A DNA stretch of 64,000 nucleotides from Cyanobacteria bacterium FACHB-63. GTDB taxonomy: Bacteria; Cyanobacteriota; Cyanobacteriia; Leptolyngbyales; Leptolyngbyaceae. This document shows positions 32,505 through 42,585 of this stretch, in pieces. How positions within the stretch are numbered: the stretch's first letter is position 1; each line of letters starts with the position of its first letter. Both the position numbers and the translations under genes were made by a program. Below the pieces are notes generated by a model. That model did no database searches and was not told the DNA's origin. It saw only the letters and a program-made list of their open reading frames with translations. The stretch covers positions 1 through 64,000 of the forward strand of contig JACJNX010000046.1 in NCBI GenBank assembly GCA_014695255.1. The letters are read 5' to 3'.

Positions 32505-32730
32505 AACATTCAACTCATACAACACTTTCAATGGTGTTGGGATTAGCGCGATCGAGACCCCTGCTTGAGATAGATTTTGTTGCAGAATATTGCGCTGTCC
32601 GGATTAAATCTTCGCTCTAGTGGAGAACACAGGTGCAGACTGCATGATTTTTTCTGATCGTCCCTATTGATAAATAATGGTGGCAGCTAAAAATACGGTG
32701 CCATTAGTATCCCTTTGCAAAAACGCCCCT

Positions 32731-33774
32731 ATGAATATCAATCGCGGTATCGTTGCAGCGAGTCTTTTAGCCTTTGCCTGGATCAGTCCAGCCCTAGCAG
32801 CATCTGATCTCCTGACTCGCGGCGAAGTTTATAAACTCACAAACAGAGCACAACTGCTTCAGAATAATCGCCCTGCTCGTCCTGCTCGATTAGCAGATGT
32901 GTTAGCACCTCAAGATGCAATTCGGACGACGACTCGATCGAGAGCAGAGCTTTTATTTAACGAAGGCTCCTTGGCACGGATTGGATCGAATGCGATTTTC
33001 CGATTTATCCCAGGGATGCGGGGCTTTCAGTTGCGAAACGGAACGGCGCTGATCATGAGTCCACCTACAACCGTCGCAACCCGGATCGAAACGCTCGAAG
33101 GACAAGCCATTGCAGAACTACCGCCCAGCGCGGGTGATGTTCCTTCCACTAGCGAACAGTTTCCACCCCGTAGCTTAGCAATGGCAACTGTAGTAGATAG
33201 CGCAAATAATAAAGCGCAGTTTTTCAATCTCACGAACAATCCCATTCGGATTCTCGATGCAAAAGGCAACTCCGTTCTCCTGAATGCGGGTCAAACGGTT
33301 GCAGTGCAAAATGGCGTAATCGGACAGGTACAAACCTTTGATCTCAGACGGTTTTATCAGACCAGTTCCCTTGCTCTCGGTTTAGCACCCGGACAAGAAG
33401 CGACGATCGCGGCTGAACCTGCGCGAGTCCAACAGACGTTGAACTTAGTTCGAGCGGCAACGATCGCAGCCTTGAATTTACAGGCACGTCAGCTAGAGGG
33501 ACTCTGCACCCTGGATGCACGAGGCGGAGCAAGCACACTCAGTACCAATTGCGTCACCACTGATTCAGATGACCCGCTCAGAACATTCGAGGAGCGGCGC
33601 GATCTCACAAATCCCCGACCTGATCAGGGAAGATCCACCGATATTCCCGTAGATACACAACCTCCCCAAACACAACCTCCTGGAACAGCGCAACCCCCTG
33701 GAACAACGCAACCCCCTGGAACAACGCAACCTGGAACACAACCCACGACCGGGCAAGGAACCGTCATACGCTAG
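32731..33774 (+). CDS. FecR-domain exported protein
   Basis: This 347-residue protein starts 'MNINRGIVAASLLAFAW' with a signal peptide cut near 'ALAAS'. A FecR-like beta-rich domain follows (about 27-200; 'DAIRTTTRSRAELLFNEGSLARIGSNAIFRF', 'LRNGTALIM'). The C-terminal tail has repeated PPGTTQ units. In cyanobacteria such proteins are periplasmic and of unknown role, not necessarily linked to iron. It is followed 34 bp later by a beta-barrel-like protein, probably in one transcript. Confidence 0.8.
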   Translation: MNINRGIVAASLLAFAWISPALAASDLLTRGEVYKLTNRAQLLQNNRPARPARLADVLAPQDAIRTTTRSRAELLFNEGSLARIGSNAIFRFIPGMRGFQLRNGTALIMSPPTTVATRIETLEGQAIAELPPSAGDVPSTSEQFPPRSLAMATVVDSANNKAQFFNLTNNPIRILDAKGNSVLLNAGQTVAVQNGVIGQVQTFDLRRFYQTSSLALGLAPGQEATIAAEPARVQQTLNLVRAATIAALNLQARQLEGLCTLDARGGASTLSTNCVTTDSDDPLRTFEERRDLTNPRPDQGRSTDIPVDTQPPQTQPPGTAQPPGTTQPPGTTQPGTQPTTGQGTVIR

Positions 33775-33808
33775 TTCACTTGAGTTCAGCATTCACCTAG
33801 TAATTCTT

Positions 33809-34729
33809 ATGCGACATATTCTGATTGCTTTCTCTGCACTTGCAGTTGTGGGAGTGGGTTGTCCTACCGTTGCACAATCCATTCCCGATCCGGTTTCCTC
33901 TCCCATCGATCGCGCTCCCGAAAACAACTCACAGTCGAATCCCGATCCGCTTGATCCAGAAGACACAAAATCCGAACTGGGTGAAATTCAGATTATCGAT
34001 CGACCCCCGCCTCTGCGCCGTCAACCGGATGTGCAATTGTTGGTGCGATCGTCTGTTTTCTCAAGCTCTAACATCACCGCTTTAGATGCACTCAGAATCG
34101 GTGATGCGGTTTTCGTCAACAGTGCCTACCTGCTTGCAACCCCCAAACTCGGCGAGAACACGCGACTGATTGCGGCGGCAGGCGGCGGTATTACCCGCTT
34201 TGCCTCAGAGGGCGCTTCTAACTACAACTTCGTCAATTACAACGTCGCCGTTCAGCAGCGTCTCGCACCGGGAACCTTTGGACAGTTGGGATGGGTGCAA
34301 GATACGCTGTACCGAGATTCAAACGGACAACGATTGCTGCAAGACAATGCAGTTCAACTGATCGTAGGGCGACAAGACCAGATCAGTGAACAATTGCGGC
34401 TAGATTCGTTTTATGAACTGAGAGCGAGCTTTGCCAGTCCAAATGATCAAAGCCGCGTTACCAACACGATCGGCGCGAGGTTGCGCTACGACATTACGCC
34501 CACTGTGCAAGGTGCATTGGATTATCGACTCACATTTAAGAGCTTTACGCAGGTCGATCGATCCGACACCGAACATCAAATCAGCGCGTTAATGACCTAC
34601 AACATCAGCCCCGATATCTTCTTGACGGGATCAGCCTCCTACTTATTTGGTCGATCGTCGGATAGCGCTATTAACCTAGATAACCTTTCCTTTGGTCTGG
34701 GGCTGGGCTTTAACCTGCCGCTCTTCTAA
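33809..34729 (+). CDS. Predicted outer-membrane beta-barrel protein
   Basis: This 306-residue protein has a signal peptide (cut near 'TVAQS') and an acidic Pro-rich linker. About ten amphipathic strands follow with alternating hydrophobic residues ('RLIAAAGGGITRFA', 'FGQLGWVQDTLYRD', 'TVQGALDYRLTFKSF', 'FGLGLGFNLPLF'). It ends in Phe, as expected for BAM-inserted barrels. It may work with the FecR-domain protein upstream. Ligand unknown. Confidence 0.7.
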   Translation: MRHILIAFSALAVVGVGCPTVAQSIPDPVSSPIDRAPENNSQSNPDPLDPEDTKSELGEIQIIDRPPPLRRQPDVQLLVRSSVFSSSNITALDALRIGDAVFVNSAYLLATPKLGENTRLIAAAGGGITRFASEGASNYNFVNYNVAVQQRLAPGTFGQLGWVQDTLYRDSNGQRLLQDNAVQLIVGRQDQISEQLRLDSFYELRASFASPNDQSRVTNTIGARLRYDITPTVQGALDYRLTFKSFTQVDRSDTEHQISALMTYNISPDIFLTGSASYLFGRSSDSAINLDNLSFGLGLGFNLPLF

Positions 34730-35343
34730 GCCTGCAATTGTTTCCAGCGCTGCTGTAAGTCAGCAATCGTATAAACCGCTCGAAACTTCAAGCCCTGCTG
34801 TTGATAAAACTCTGCTCCTCCTTGTTGGCGATCGACGAGCGAAATGACTTCCTCGACTCGATAGCCCGCATCACGCAGTCGATCGACCGCTTTCATTGCC
34901 GATTGTCCGGTTGTCACCACATCTTCTAACACCACAACCGGACTTCCCTCCGGCAGCGTTAACCCTTCAATATATGCCTGTGTACCGTGTCCCTTCGCTT
35001 CTTTACGCACGATCAGCGCCGCGATCGACCGACCTTCATACGCTGCGACAACGCTGGTTGCAGTGACGATCGGATCAGCCCCTAGCGTCAATCCCGCCAC
35101 CGCCACCGTTTCCGCATCAATCAGCGATAACAGCACTCGACCCACCGCCAGCGCTCCTTGAGGATGCAGCGTCACCTGTTTTCCGTTGATGTAGTAGGTG
35201 CTGCGCTGTCCCGAAGATAGAAGAAAATCACCCTCGCGATACGCCCCTGCACAAAAGAGATCCAACAGTCGATCGCGCACCTCAGCGATCGCGGCAGTTG
35301 CCCAAGGAAATGATTTTGCGTCGAACTTAGTTACATTTGTCAT
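34726..35343 (-). CDS. pyrE: Orotate phosphoribosyltransferase
   Basis: This 205-residue enzyme makes orotidine 5'-phosphate from orotate and PRPP in pyrimidine synthesis. The PRPP-binding motif 'VVVLEDVVTTGQSAMKAV' is at about 131-148 and the substrate loop 'IVRKEAKGHGTQ' at about 106-117. 'SSGQRSTYYINGKQVTLHP' is near the N terminus. Length is normal. It overlaps the convergent barrel gene by 4 bp. Confidence 0.95.
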   Translation of the reverse strand: MTNVTKFDAKSFPWATAAIAEVRDRLLDLFCAGAYREGDFLLSSGQRSTYYINGKQVTLHPQGALAVGRVLLSLIDAETVAVAGLTLGADPIVTATSVVAAYEGRSIAALIVRKEAKGHGTQAYIEGLTLPEGSPVVVLEDVVTTGQSAMKAVDRLRDAGYRVEEVISLVDRQQGGAEFYQQQGLKFRAVYTIADLQQRWKQLQA

Positions 35344-35485
35344 ATACGGGCAAACTAATGAATGTTACGTGACAAAAAGTAGAGATTTGGTTAAATTCAT
35401 CACTCGAATCACGAAATATACGGACTCGATCGCAGAAATACCAGTCTCGCTGTCACCCCTTAACCAATCATTGAGGATAAAGACT

Positions 35486-35980
35486 ATGGGCGTTAGGATC
35501 AAGAGCCTAATTCGCGCAGTTGGATTCAGCGCAGTTTCGAGCATGATTGCTATGTCGGCAAACGCGCAAGATTCCGCATCTCCCGTGTTCCGTCCCCGCG
35601 AAGTCATCCCAAATGCAGTTGATCGTGCATTTTACGGTGCCTTGGGCGAGTTTTCCGATCGCAATCCCCTCAGAACCACGCAAACTATTCTAGGCACACC
35701 GTTTGGCTTTCCTGAGAACCAAATTTCTCGCGATGGTGAGCGGCTTCATCGCCTCTATGTGGACTTACTCAATCAGCAAGTCTCAAGCGATCCGATTATT
35801 CGCACGGCTGATCTGCCCAATCCGTTTAATCTCTCGGTGTTAACCCTACCGACTGCTAGTAATCCGATCGCAGGCAGCGAATTTTCGATCGATCAGCCTT
35901 TAGATCCGCAGTTTCCAGTCCAGACCGTCCCGGCAGCGCAACCCCCACGCCCAACACAACTGCTTCCCCAACGGTTTTAA
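35486..35980 (+). CDS. Hypothetical exported protein
   Basis: This protein of 164 residues starts 'MGVRIKSLIRAVGFSAVSS' at ATG 35486, with GAGGA about 7 nt upstream. A signal peptide ends near 'SANAQ'. The mature part has 'DRAFYGALGEFSDRNPLRT' and a Pro-rich C terminus. I recognise no family. The open frame extends upstream across the pyrE promoter, but that part is not protein-like. Probably periplasmic. Confidence 0.7.
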   Translation: MGVRIKSLIRAVGFSAVSSMIAMSANAQDSASPVFRPREVIPNAVDRAFYGALGEFSDRNPLRTTQTILGTPFGFPENQISRDGERLHRLYVDLLNQQVSSDPIIRTADLPNPFNLSVLTLPTASNPIAGSEFSIDQPLDPQFPVQTVPAAQPPRPTQLLPQRF

Positions 35981-36038
35981 AGGGTTTGGATTTTGGATTT
36001 TGGATTTTGGGTCACGCTAAAATCCAAAATCTTTCTAA

Positions 36039-36111
36039 TCCAGGGTGCAGGAGTTGAACCCGCCTGAGGCGAATTATGAGTTCGCTGCCTAAACCGCTCG
36101 GCCAACCCTGG
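36039..36111 (-). tRNA. tRNA-Ile (CAU anticodon)
   Basis: The minus strand folds into a complete 73-nt tRNA. It has acceptor CCAGGGT/ACCCTGG, a D arm GCC/GGC with a long loop, an anticodon arm GCGAA-CTCATAA-TTCGC, a variable loop CTCAG and a T arm GCGGG-TTCAACT-CCTGC. The anticodon CAT and the loop text AACTCATAATT match the plastid trnI-CAU type, whose C34 is converted to lysidine to read AUA. It could otherwise be called tRNA-Met by anticodon alone. CCA is not encoded. Confidence 0.9.
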
Positions 36112-36232
36112 AACTAGCAGTATTGTAGCTGAGATTTTTCGGGTCTGTGCAAAAAATCGATCGCACACTCAAGTCTGCTCAAATTCAAATTTGCAGCATA
36201 CAATTGCTGATGTAATCATTGCCCGATCGCTC

Positions 36233-36898
36233 ATGAAAATCAATCCTACCGTTGCCCTCACGTTTTTATTGCTCGTTCTGATGATGGGAGCAGGCGTATT
36301 GACTGGAACATTGGGATTTGCGATCGGGCGAGAAGCGCTCAAGGGTATTACACAACCCGATTCACGCCCAACCAATAAAGGAACAGCCCAAAACTCTAGT
36401 GTGCGCGAAGACATCGTGCTGCTTAGAGAAGAAGACATTCTAAAAACCGTGAAAGGACGAACGAACACCGGACGCTCTAGTTCACCCAGTCCCAGTGCTT
36501 CTCCTCAATCAAAATCAGAGGAAACCAAGTCTGAGTCCAATTCCGCCGCTAAGCTACCAATGACGACTCAAGCGAATGGAGTCGCGATGGATGTCACAGG
36601 CATTCGCAAGCAGGGTGAATTTCTCTTGCTCGATGTCGCGCTGAAAAACAACAGCAATCAACCCGTAAAATTTCTCTACAGTTTTCTCAATGTCACGGAT
36701 GATAAAGGACGCTTAATCGTGGCGGATACCGCCGGATTGCCGCCTGAATTGCCGTCAAAGAGCGATCGCTTTACCGGAACGATCAGCATTTCCACGTCAA
36801 TGCTTGATGATGCTCAAAAAATTTCGCTGCAACTGAGCGATTATCCTGATCAGAAGCTTCAACTAAAGATGGCAGATATTCCGATCAAATCACCTTAA
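36233..36898 (+). CDS. Hypothetical membrane-anchored protein
   Basis: This 221-residue protein has one N-terminal transmembrane segment (about 5-30, 'ALTFLLLVLMMGAGVLTG'). A Ser/Pro-rich linker and a C-terminal immunoglobulin-like beta domain follow ('GEFLLLDVALKNNSNQPVKFLYSFLNVTDDKGR'), similar in pattern to DUF4352-type domains. It is probably exposed on the periplasmic or lumenal side. It lies 37 bp before the CNNM/CorC gene and may be co-transcribed. Confidence 0.7.
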   Translation: MKINPTVALTFLLLVLMMGAGVLTGTLGFAIGREALKGITQPDSRPTNKGTAQNSSVREDIVLLREEDILKTVKGRTNTGRSSSPSPSASPQSKSEETKSESNSAAKLPMTTQANGVAMDVTGIRKQGEFLLLDVALKNNSNQPVKFLYSFLNVTDDKGRLIVADTAGLPPELPSKSDRFTGTISISTSMLDDAQKISLQLSDYPDQKLQLKMADIPIKSP

Positions 36899-36935
36899 AC
36901 TGATCTTCTCTGGCAATGTTCATCTTAAACGCTCA

Positions 36936-38328
36936 ATGACTGCTTCTATTCCGCTCCTACTGGCAGTTCCGACCCAGGATTTAAGTTTTGCTGATATCGG
37001 ATTGCGATTTCTTTCGGTACTGCTGCTGATTGCGATCAATGCCTTTTTTGTGACTGCGGAATTCTCGATCGTCTCGGTGCGTCGCTCTCGAATTAATCAA
37101 TTAGTCGATGCTGGGGATGTGCAAGCCCGAACGGTGCAATCGCTCCAGCGCAGTATCGATCGATTGCTCTCTACCACGCAGCTTGGCATTACGCTGTCGA
37201 GTTTGGCGTTGGGCTGGATCGGAGAATCGACAATGGCAGTGGTCGTTGCGGTGTGGTTGGAGCGCTTGCCGTTACCTGGCGCATGGATTCAGCCGATTTC
37301 ACGCTCGCTCTCGACTGCGATCGCGTTTCTGATGATTGCTTATTTACAGATCGTATTAGGCGAACTCTGTCCTAAGTCCGTTGCACTCCTGTATTCAGAA
37401 GAAATTGCCAGATTTTTAGGTCCATTTAGTTTAGCGATCGCTCGATTTTTCAACCCATTCGTCTGGACGTTAAATCAATCCACTCGATTACTATTGCGCT
37501 TGATCGGCATTCAGTACACCGGACAGGGTTGGTACAACCAGGTCACACCCGAAGAATTGCAGCTCATCATCGCTACCTCGACCGAATCGAGCGGACTGGA
37601 GCAAGAAGAACGCGAACTGTTGAGTAATGTCTTTGAGTTTGCGGAAGTTTCAGCCGAATCGGTGATGGTGCGTCGTCCCAGCATGATTACATTACCGATC
37701 GATGCCACAGTCCGCGATTTACTCGTTGAAGTCGCAGAAAGCGGACATTCTCGCTTTCCCATTACCGGAGAATCGCTCGATGACATTTGCGGGTTTGTGC
37801 ATCTGAAAGAATTTGCAGAACCGTTGGTACAAGGAACATTGGATCTAGAAAGTCCAATCAAACCTTGGATTCAGCCTGCCCGATTCGTGCCAGAGTACAC
37901 GACTTTAGGAGAATTGCTCACCTTGATGCAGCGAGATCGACAGCATATGGTGCTAGTCGTCGATGAGTTCGGGGGCACAGCAGGACTCGTCACAATTCAG
38001 GATTTAGTCACTCAAATTATTGGTGATCCGCCTGAATCCGAAAGCGATGAAGATCAAGATATTCAAATCGTCGATGAGAATACCTTCTTAATCCAAGCGC
38101 AAGTCGATGTCGAAGAAATCAACGATCGACTGCACCTCGGTTTGCCGATGATGGATGAGTACCAAACGCTGGGAGGTTTTCTGTTTTATCAGTGGCAGAA
38201 AATCCCACACAAGGGCGAAACGCTGCAATATGCCAACTACGAACTAACAGTTGTCTCCGCAGAAGGCCCACGCTTACACGAAATCCGGGTGCATCGGATC
38301 GAAACACCCGCAATGCTTGATGAATTCT

Positions 38329-38342
<14 letters not shown>
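36936..38342 (+). CDS. CNNM/CorC-family membrane protein with CBS domains
   Basis: This 468-residue protein has an N-terminal CNNM transmembrane domain (about 20-200; '[23 protein letters not shown]', '[15 protein letters not shown]', '[11 protein letters not shown]'). Two CBS repeats follow (about 235-350, '[12 protein letters not shown]', '[18 protein letters not shown]'), then the CorC/HlyC domain (about 370-460). Relatives export or transport Mg2+ and related divalent cations. Ends overlap the convergent accB gene by 14 bp. Confidence 0.9.
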
Positions 38343-38802
<460 letters not shown>

Positions 38803-38874
38803 AGTATTGGTACTCCTCAAAAATCGGGGTCGAGATCAGAAAAAGCGAAGAGAGATTCTCTGATCTCTGACGCA

Positions 38875-39438
38875 TTATTCTTTCTCTCTTCCCAAATAAG
38901 TATCATTTCGGGTATCAATTTTGATCTTTTCCCCGATGGTGATAAACAAGGGAACCATCACTTGCGCGCCTGTTTCGACGATCGCGGGTTTTGTGCCACC
39001 CGTTGCGGTATCGCCTTTCACACCCGGATCGGTTTGCGTCACTTCGAGAACGACAGAGTTGGGCAATTCTACTTCGAGAACTTGCTCGTTCCAGCGCACG
39101 ACGTTCACTTCCATACCTTCTTTGAGATATTTGACGCGATCGCCAATTTGCGCCGCGCTGAGACGACCTTCATCATAGGTCTCCATGTCCATAAACACAT
39201 ACTCATCACCTTCTTTGTAGGTGTGCTGCATCGTGCTTTTTTCGAGCGTAGCTTGGGGAACCGTTTCCCCTGCCCGGAAGGTGCGTTCAACCACGTTGCC
39301 GTTTTGAGCATTCTTCAGCTTGGTGCGAACAAATGCAGACCCTTTACCCGGTTTAACGTGCAAAAACTCCACCACGCGCCACACCGAGCCATCAAGCTCA
39401 ATACTGACACCGGGGCGAAAATCGTTACTGGAAATCAT
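38875..39438 (-). CDS. efp: Elongation factor P
   Basis: This 187-residue EF-P starts '[17 protein letters not shown]' at ATG 39438. The loop '[15 protein letters not shown]' carries the conserved position that is modified or contacts the tRNA CCA end. Three beta-barrel domains fit the family length. EF-P relieves ribosome stalling at polyproline. It lies upstream of accB in the common efp-accB operon. Confidence 0.95.
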   Translation of the reverse strand: MISSNDFRPGVSIELDGSVWRVVEFLHVKPGKGSAFVRTKLKNAQNGNVVERTFRAGETVPQATLEKSTMQHTYKEGDEYVFMDMETYDEGRLSAAQIGDRVKYLKEGMEVNVVRWNEQVLEVELPNSVVLEVTQTDPGVKGDTATGGTKPAIVETGAQVMVPLFITIGEKIKIDTRNDTYLGREKE

Positions 39439-39556
39439 GACTTTAAAAATGGGGAGAACGTTCGGCACTTCATTTTACCGCTCACCGATCGCTTTTTATC
39501 GCTCCCCAACATGGGACAATCAAAGCGGGCTGACTGATCTCTAGGTTTTAAGCTGT

Positions 39557-40648
39557 ATGTCTTTTTGTAATGTTTCCTTCAAACGCTCCGTTGGCGCATT
39601 GATTTGTGGTGTGGCGCTGCTGATTGGGTTTGCCGCGCCAGTCTACGCGCTTCCCCAAGGCAATGCGATCAAAGATCCGAAAGCACTCTTGCGCTATGCG
39701 TTGCCGATCGACAATGATGAAATTCGCCAAGTGCAATCGAGTCTCGAAGATATCTCGACGCAACTCAGGGCCAATCGTCGCTGGGGAGCGGTTACTTCAG
39801 ATTTGAATCGCGCAGATCGGATTTTGTCAATGAAAAAGGACAAGATTTTAGCGAGTGTGGTGAACGATCGCAAACCCGAAGCCGAGCAATTAATCGAGCA
39901 GATCCAAACCGGAATCGCGGAACTGACCGAAGTTGCTGCTGCGAAAGATAAGTCAAAAACATTAGAGAAGCGCGCAGAATTGCTCGATAAAGTGGGCGAT
40001 ATTGAAGCGGCGATGGTGACTGGATTCCCGTATGAAGTGCCGCAAGAGTACAACAATCTGCCGCAATTAAAAGGACGAGCCACGATCGCAGCTAAAACCT
40101 CGAAAGGTGATTTAACGATCGTCGTCGATGGGTTCAGCGCACCCGTGACGGCTGGAAACTTTGTTGATTTAGTACAGCGTGGTTTTTATAATGGCTTGCC
40201 GTTCACTCGCGCCGAAGAATCCTACGTCTTGCAAGTCGGTGATCCACCCGGAAAAGAAGTCGGATTCATTGATCCAAAAACGAACAAATATCGGGCAATT
40301 CCACTCGAAGTCTTGGTTAAGGGCGATAAAGTTCCGACTTATGGAATTACGTTAGAAGATGCAGGACGCTACCTTGATCCGCCTGTGTTACCGTTCTCGG
40401 CTTATGGCGCGTTGGCGTTGGCGCGTCCTGACTTTGATCCCAATGGTGGATCGTCTCAGTTCTTTTTCTTCCTGTTTGAGCCAGAACTAACTCCAGCAGG
40501 TGCAAACTTGCTCGACGGTCGATATTCGATTTTCGGCTTTGTGACGGACGGAGCAGATGTTTTGGGACAACTGAAAGCGGGAGATACGATCGAGTCGATG
40601 AAAGTCGTAGACGGTTTAGAAAATTTAGTCGAACCGCAAGATGCATAG
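39557..40648 (+). CDS. Lumenal cyclophilin-type peptidyl-prolyl isomerase
   Basis: This 363-residue protein has a signal peptide (cut near 'PVYALPQ'). A helical N-terminal domain (about 40-150, 'DDEIRQVQSSLEDISTQLR') is similar to the four-helix part of plant TLP40/TLP38. A C-terminal cyclophilin domain follows (about 170-360, 'NFVDLVQRGFYNGLPFTR', 'GGSSQFFFFLFE'). It catalyses proline isomerisation in the thylakoid lumen or periplasm, and the plant relative affects photosystem II repair. Confidence 0.85.
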   Translation: MSFCNVSFKRSVGALICGVALLIGFAAPVYALPQGNAIKDPKALLRYALPIDNDEIRQVQSSLEDISTQLRANRRWGAVTSDLNRADRILSMKKDKILASVVNDRKPEAEQLIEQIQTGIAELTEVAAAKDKSKTLEKRAELLDKVGDIEAAMVTGFPYEVPQEYNNLPQLKGRATIAAKTSKGDLTIVVDGFSAPVTAGNFVDLVQRGFYNGLPFTRAEESYVLQVGDPPGKEVGFIDPKTNKYRAIPLEVLVKGDKVPTYGITLEDAGRYLDPPVLPFSAYGALALARPDFDPNGGSSQFFFFLFEPELTPAGANLLDGRYSIFGFVTDGADVLGQLKAGDTIESMKVVDGLENLVEPQDA

Positions 40649-40687
40649 CCGAATCAGCGCTGCTAATCAAACTGGTAGCGCTGCATT

Positions 40688-41311
40688 CTAGAGTAGTGCT
40701 GTGATTTGCTTGAGAATGCCTAAAACTTGATACAAATCATTGCCGCTGTTTAGCAGCGAAAACGTTTTGGAGAAGCCATAGGTAGGAATGGTTTGATTGA
40801 GCAACTTCACGAATAGAAACTCACCACCATTCGTGATCAAGGCATAACCAGGCTTTTCAGGTTGAGGTTTCGCCAGCAAATAGGCGAGGGCTTGCGGAAT
40901 TGCTGCTTGTACAGAAAAACGGGTGCGTTTAGATTCAACGACCAAAACCCAAAGTTGACTGAGCAAAATCAAAGTGTCAATTCGACCGGTCAACACAGCG
41001 CCATTATTGTCTGTTTCTTGAATCTCAATGCTTACCTCGGAATCGATCGTAAATGGAGCGCGATAAAATCCGGCATAATCCAATAGCGGCGAAACCACAA
41101 CCATTTTGACTGTTTCTTCGTTCAGTCCTTGCACTTCTAGCTGACTGAGATAGTTCTGCTGAACTCGATCGAGTACACTTCGCTCTGCTTCTGTGATTTC
41201 TAGATTAGATGCGAAGTCTGCCCTGAAAAAATCTGCGTCAGTTGATCGCACTAATCCAAATCGATCGCGCAGTTGTGCGAGAGTGACTTCAGTAGCGATC
41301 GGCGTAGCCAT
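40688..41311 (-). CDS. HsdR N-terminal-type nuclease-domain protein, stand-alone
   Basis: This 207-residue protein has the type I restriction enzyme R N-terminal pattern: 'ETVKMVVVSPLLDYAGF', 'GRIDTLILLSQLWVLVVESKR' (PD-(D/E)xK-like: Asp, then E-x-K) and 'QALAYLLAKPQ'. No helicase part or methylase gene is near, so it is not a complete restriction system. Such orphan genes are common in cyanobacteria; the role is unknown. ATG 41311 is used. Confidence 0.75.
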   Translation of the reverse strand: MATPIATEVTLAQLRDRFGLVRSTDADFFRADFASNLEITEAERSVLDRVQQNYLSQLEVQGLNEETVKMVVVSPLLDYAGFYRAPFTIDSEVSIEIQETDNNGAVLTGRIDTLILLSQLWVLVVESKRTRFSVQAAIPQALAYLLAKPQPEKPGYALITNGGEFLFVKLLNQTIPTYGFSKTFSLLNSGNDLYQVLGILKQITALL

Positions 41312-41366
41312 ACCTTCCAAGCCGTTGAAGTATGCCTAATCCTAGCATTCATCACCTCTTAAATTT

Positions 41367-42350
41367 ATGTCTCTGACCGTTCAAGATATTGGTGAACAAG
41401 GTTTATTAAAGCGAGTTCAGGCATTTTGTCCGAGTGCGATTGTTGGAGACGATGCTGCTGTTTTGCCCACAGAACCGGGAAAATCACTGGTCATTACTTC
41501 TGATGTTCTCGTCGATGGGGTGCATTTTAGTGACCGAACCACACCGCCAGAATCCGCAGGTTGGAGAGCGATCGCTGCAAATCTCTCGGATCTCGCTGCA
41601 ATGGGAGCTTCACCGCTGGGTATCACAGTCGGTTTAGGTCTACCCAAAACAACGCCCGTAGAATGGGTCGAACGGCTTTATCAAGGAATGTCGGATTGCT
41701 TGAATCGGTTTGGTGGAACGATCGTCGGCGGAGATTTATGTCGATCGCCTGTGATTACGTTGGCGATTACTGCCTTTGGACAAGTTGATCCGGGGCGTGT
41801 AATCCAGCGATCGACCGCTCAAACCGGTGATGCGATTTTCGTCACTGGATGTCATGGTTCGTCTCGCGCAGGCTTAGAGATGCTGTTGAAGTCTGACTCT
41901 GCTCCAGAGCGGGCTTCTCTGATTCGCGCTCATCAATATCCAATTCCTCGATTTGATTTGCCCCCGTTTTCGGGTCGTATTTCTGGCATGGATAGCAGTG
42001 ATGGACTTGCAGACGCAGTGTTACAAATTTGCCGAATGAGTGGAGTTGGGGCAAAGCTCGATCGTGCCTTGATTCCGATCGATTCTGCCTTAAAACAATG
42101 GGTTTCCTCTCAACAAGCGACCGATTGGGCACTCTACGGCGGTGAAGATTTCGAGCTTGTCTTATTTCTACCGTTGGAGCAGGCGCAAGAGTGGGTGAAG
42201 CAAATGAAAGGATCAGCGATCGTCGGTGAAATTACATCTGATTTGGAAGTGCGATTGATTGATTCTTCGGGTGAGTTTGACGATCAGCTTTTGAGCTTAG
42301 AACAAGGATTTCAGCATTTCAGCCGTTCTTCAGATACCAATACAGATTAG
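41367..42350 (+). CDS. thiL: Thiamine-monophosphate kinase
   Basis: This 327-residue enzyme phosphorylates thiamine monophosphate to the active cofactor thiamine diphosphate. Family motifs are 'VGDDAAVLP' near the N terminus, 'LVDGVHF', 'NLSDLAAMGASPLG' (about 71-84), 'GGDLCRSP', 'MDSSDGLADAV' and 'GGEDFELV'. Length is normal. It is a single gene. Confidence 0.95.
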   Translation: MSLTVQDIGEQGLLKRVQAFCPSAIVGDDAAVLPTEPGKSLVITSDVLVDGVHFSDRTTPPESAGWRAIAANLSDLAAMGASPLGITVGLGLPKTTPVEWVERLYQGMSDCLNRFGGTIVGGDLCRSPVITLAITAFGQVDPGRVIQRSTAQTGDAIFVTGCHGSSRAGLEMLLKSDSAPERASLIRAHQYPIPRFDLPPFSGRISGMDSSDGLADAVLQICRMSGVGAKLDRALIPIDSALKQWVSSQQATDWALYGGEDFELVLFLPLEQAQEWVKQMKGSAIVGEITSDLEVRLIDSSGEFDDQLLSLEQGFQHFSRSSDTNTD

Positions 42351-42524
42351 CGATCGTCGAATCGGAGGCTTCTTGCAAATTCGATTGAACGATCGCAGAA
42401 TAACTAACCTCCTTGGGATGTTACTCCATCTGAAACAGCTTCTCGCGGATTTAGAGCAGATTTCTCTTCTTTTTCAAAGTAATCCGACCAAACAATTTCG
42501 AGCATTCCTTAGATCGCGTACTTC

Positions 42525-42565
42525 AAAGAAAAGTCCTCGATCGCACACCTGCACGATCGAGGACT
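42525..42565 (-). terminator. Terminator of the GAPDH gene
   Basis: AGTCCTCGATCG (42532-42543) and CGATCGAGGACT (42554-42565) form a 12-bp perfect stem. On the minus strand it is followed by TTTCTTT. It lies 21 bp after the stop codon. Confidence 0.8.
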
Positions 42566-42585
42566 CCCATCAAAAACGAACCGTC

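Noticed and set aside
35987-36030. Mobile or regulatory repeat with 'TTTTGGATTTTGGATTTTGG'-type text
   Set aside because: ATTTTGGATT and its inverse form a weak hairpin between a gene end and tRNA-Ile. This text is common in cyanobacterial intergenic DNA and gives no clear function.
40688-41311. Complete type I restriction system
   Set aside because: Only an HsdR N-terminal-like domain is present. There is no helicase, specificity or methylase gene nearby.
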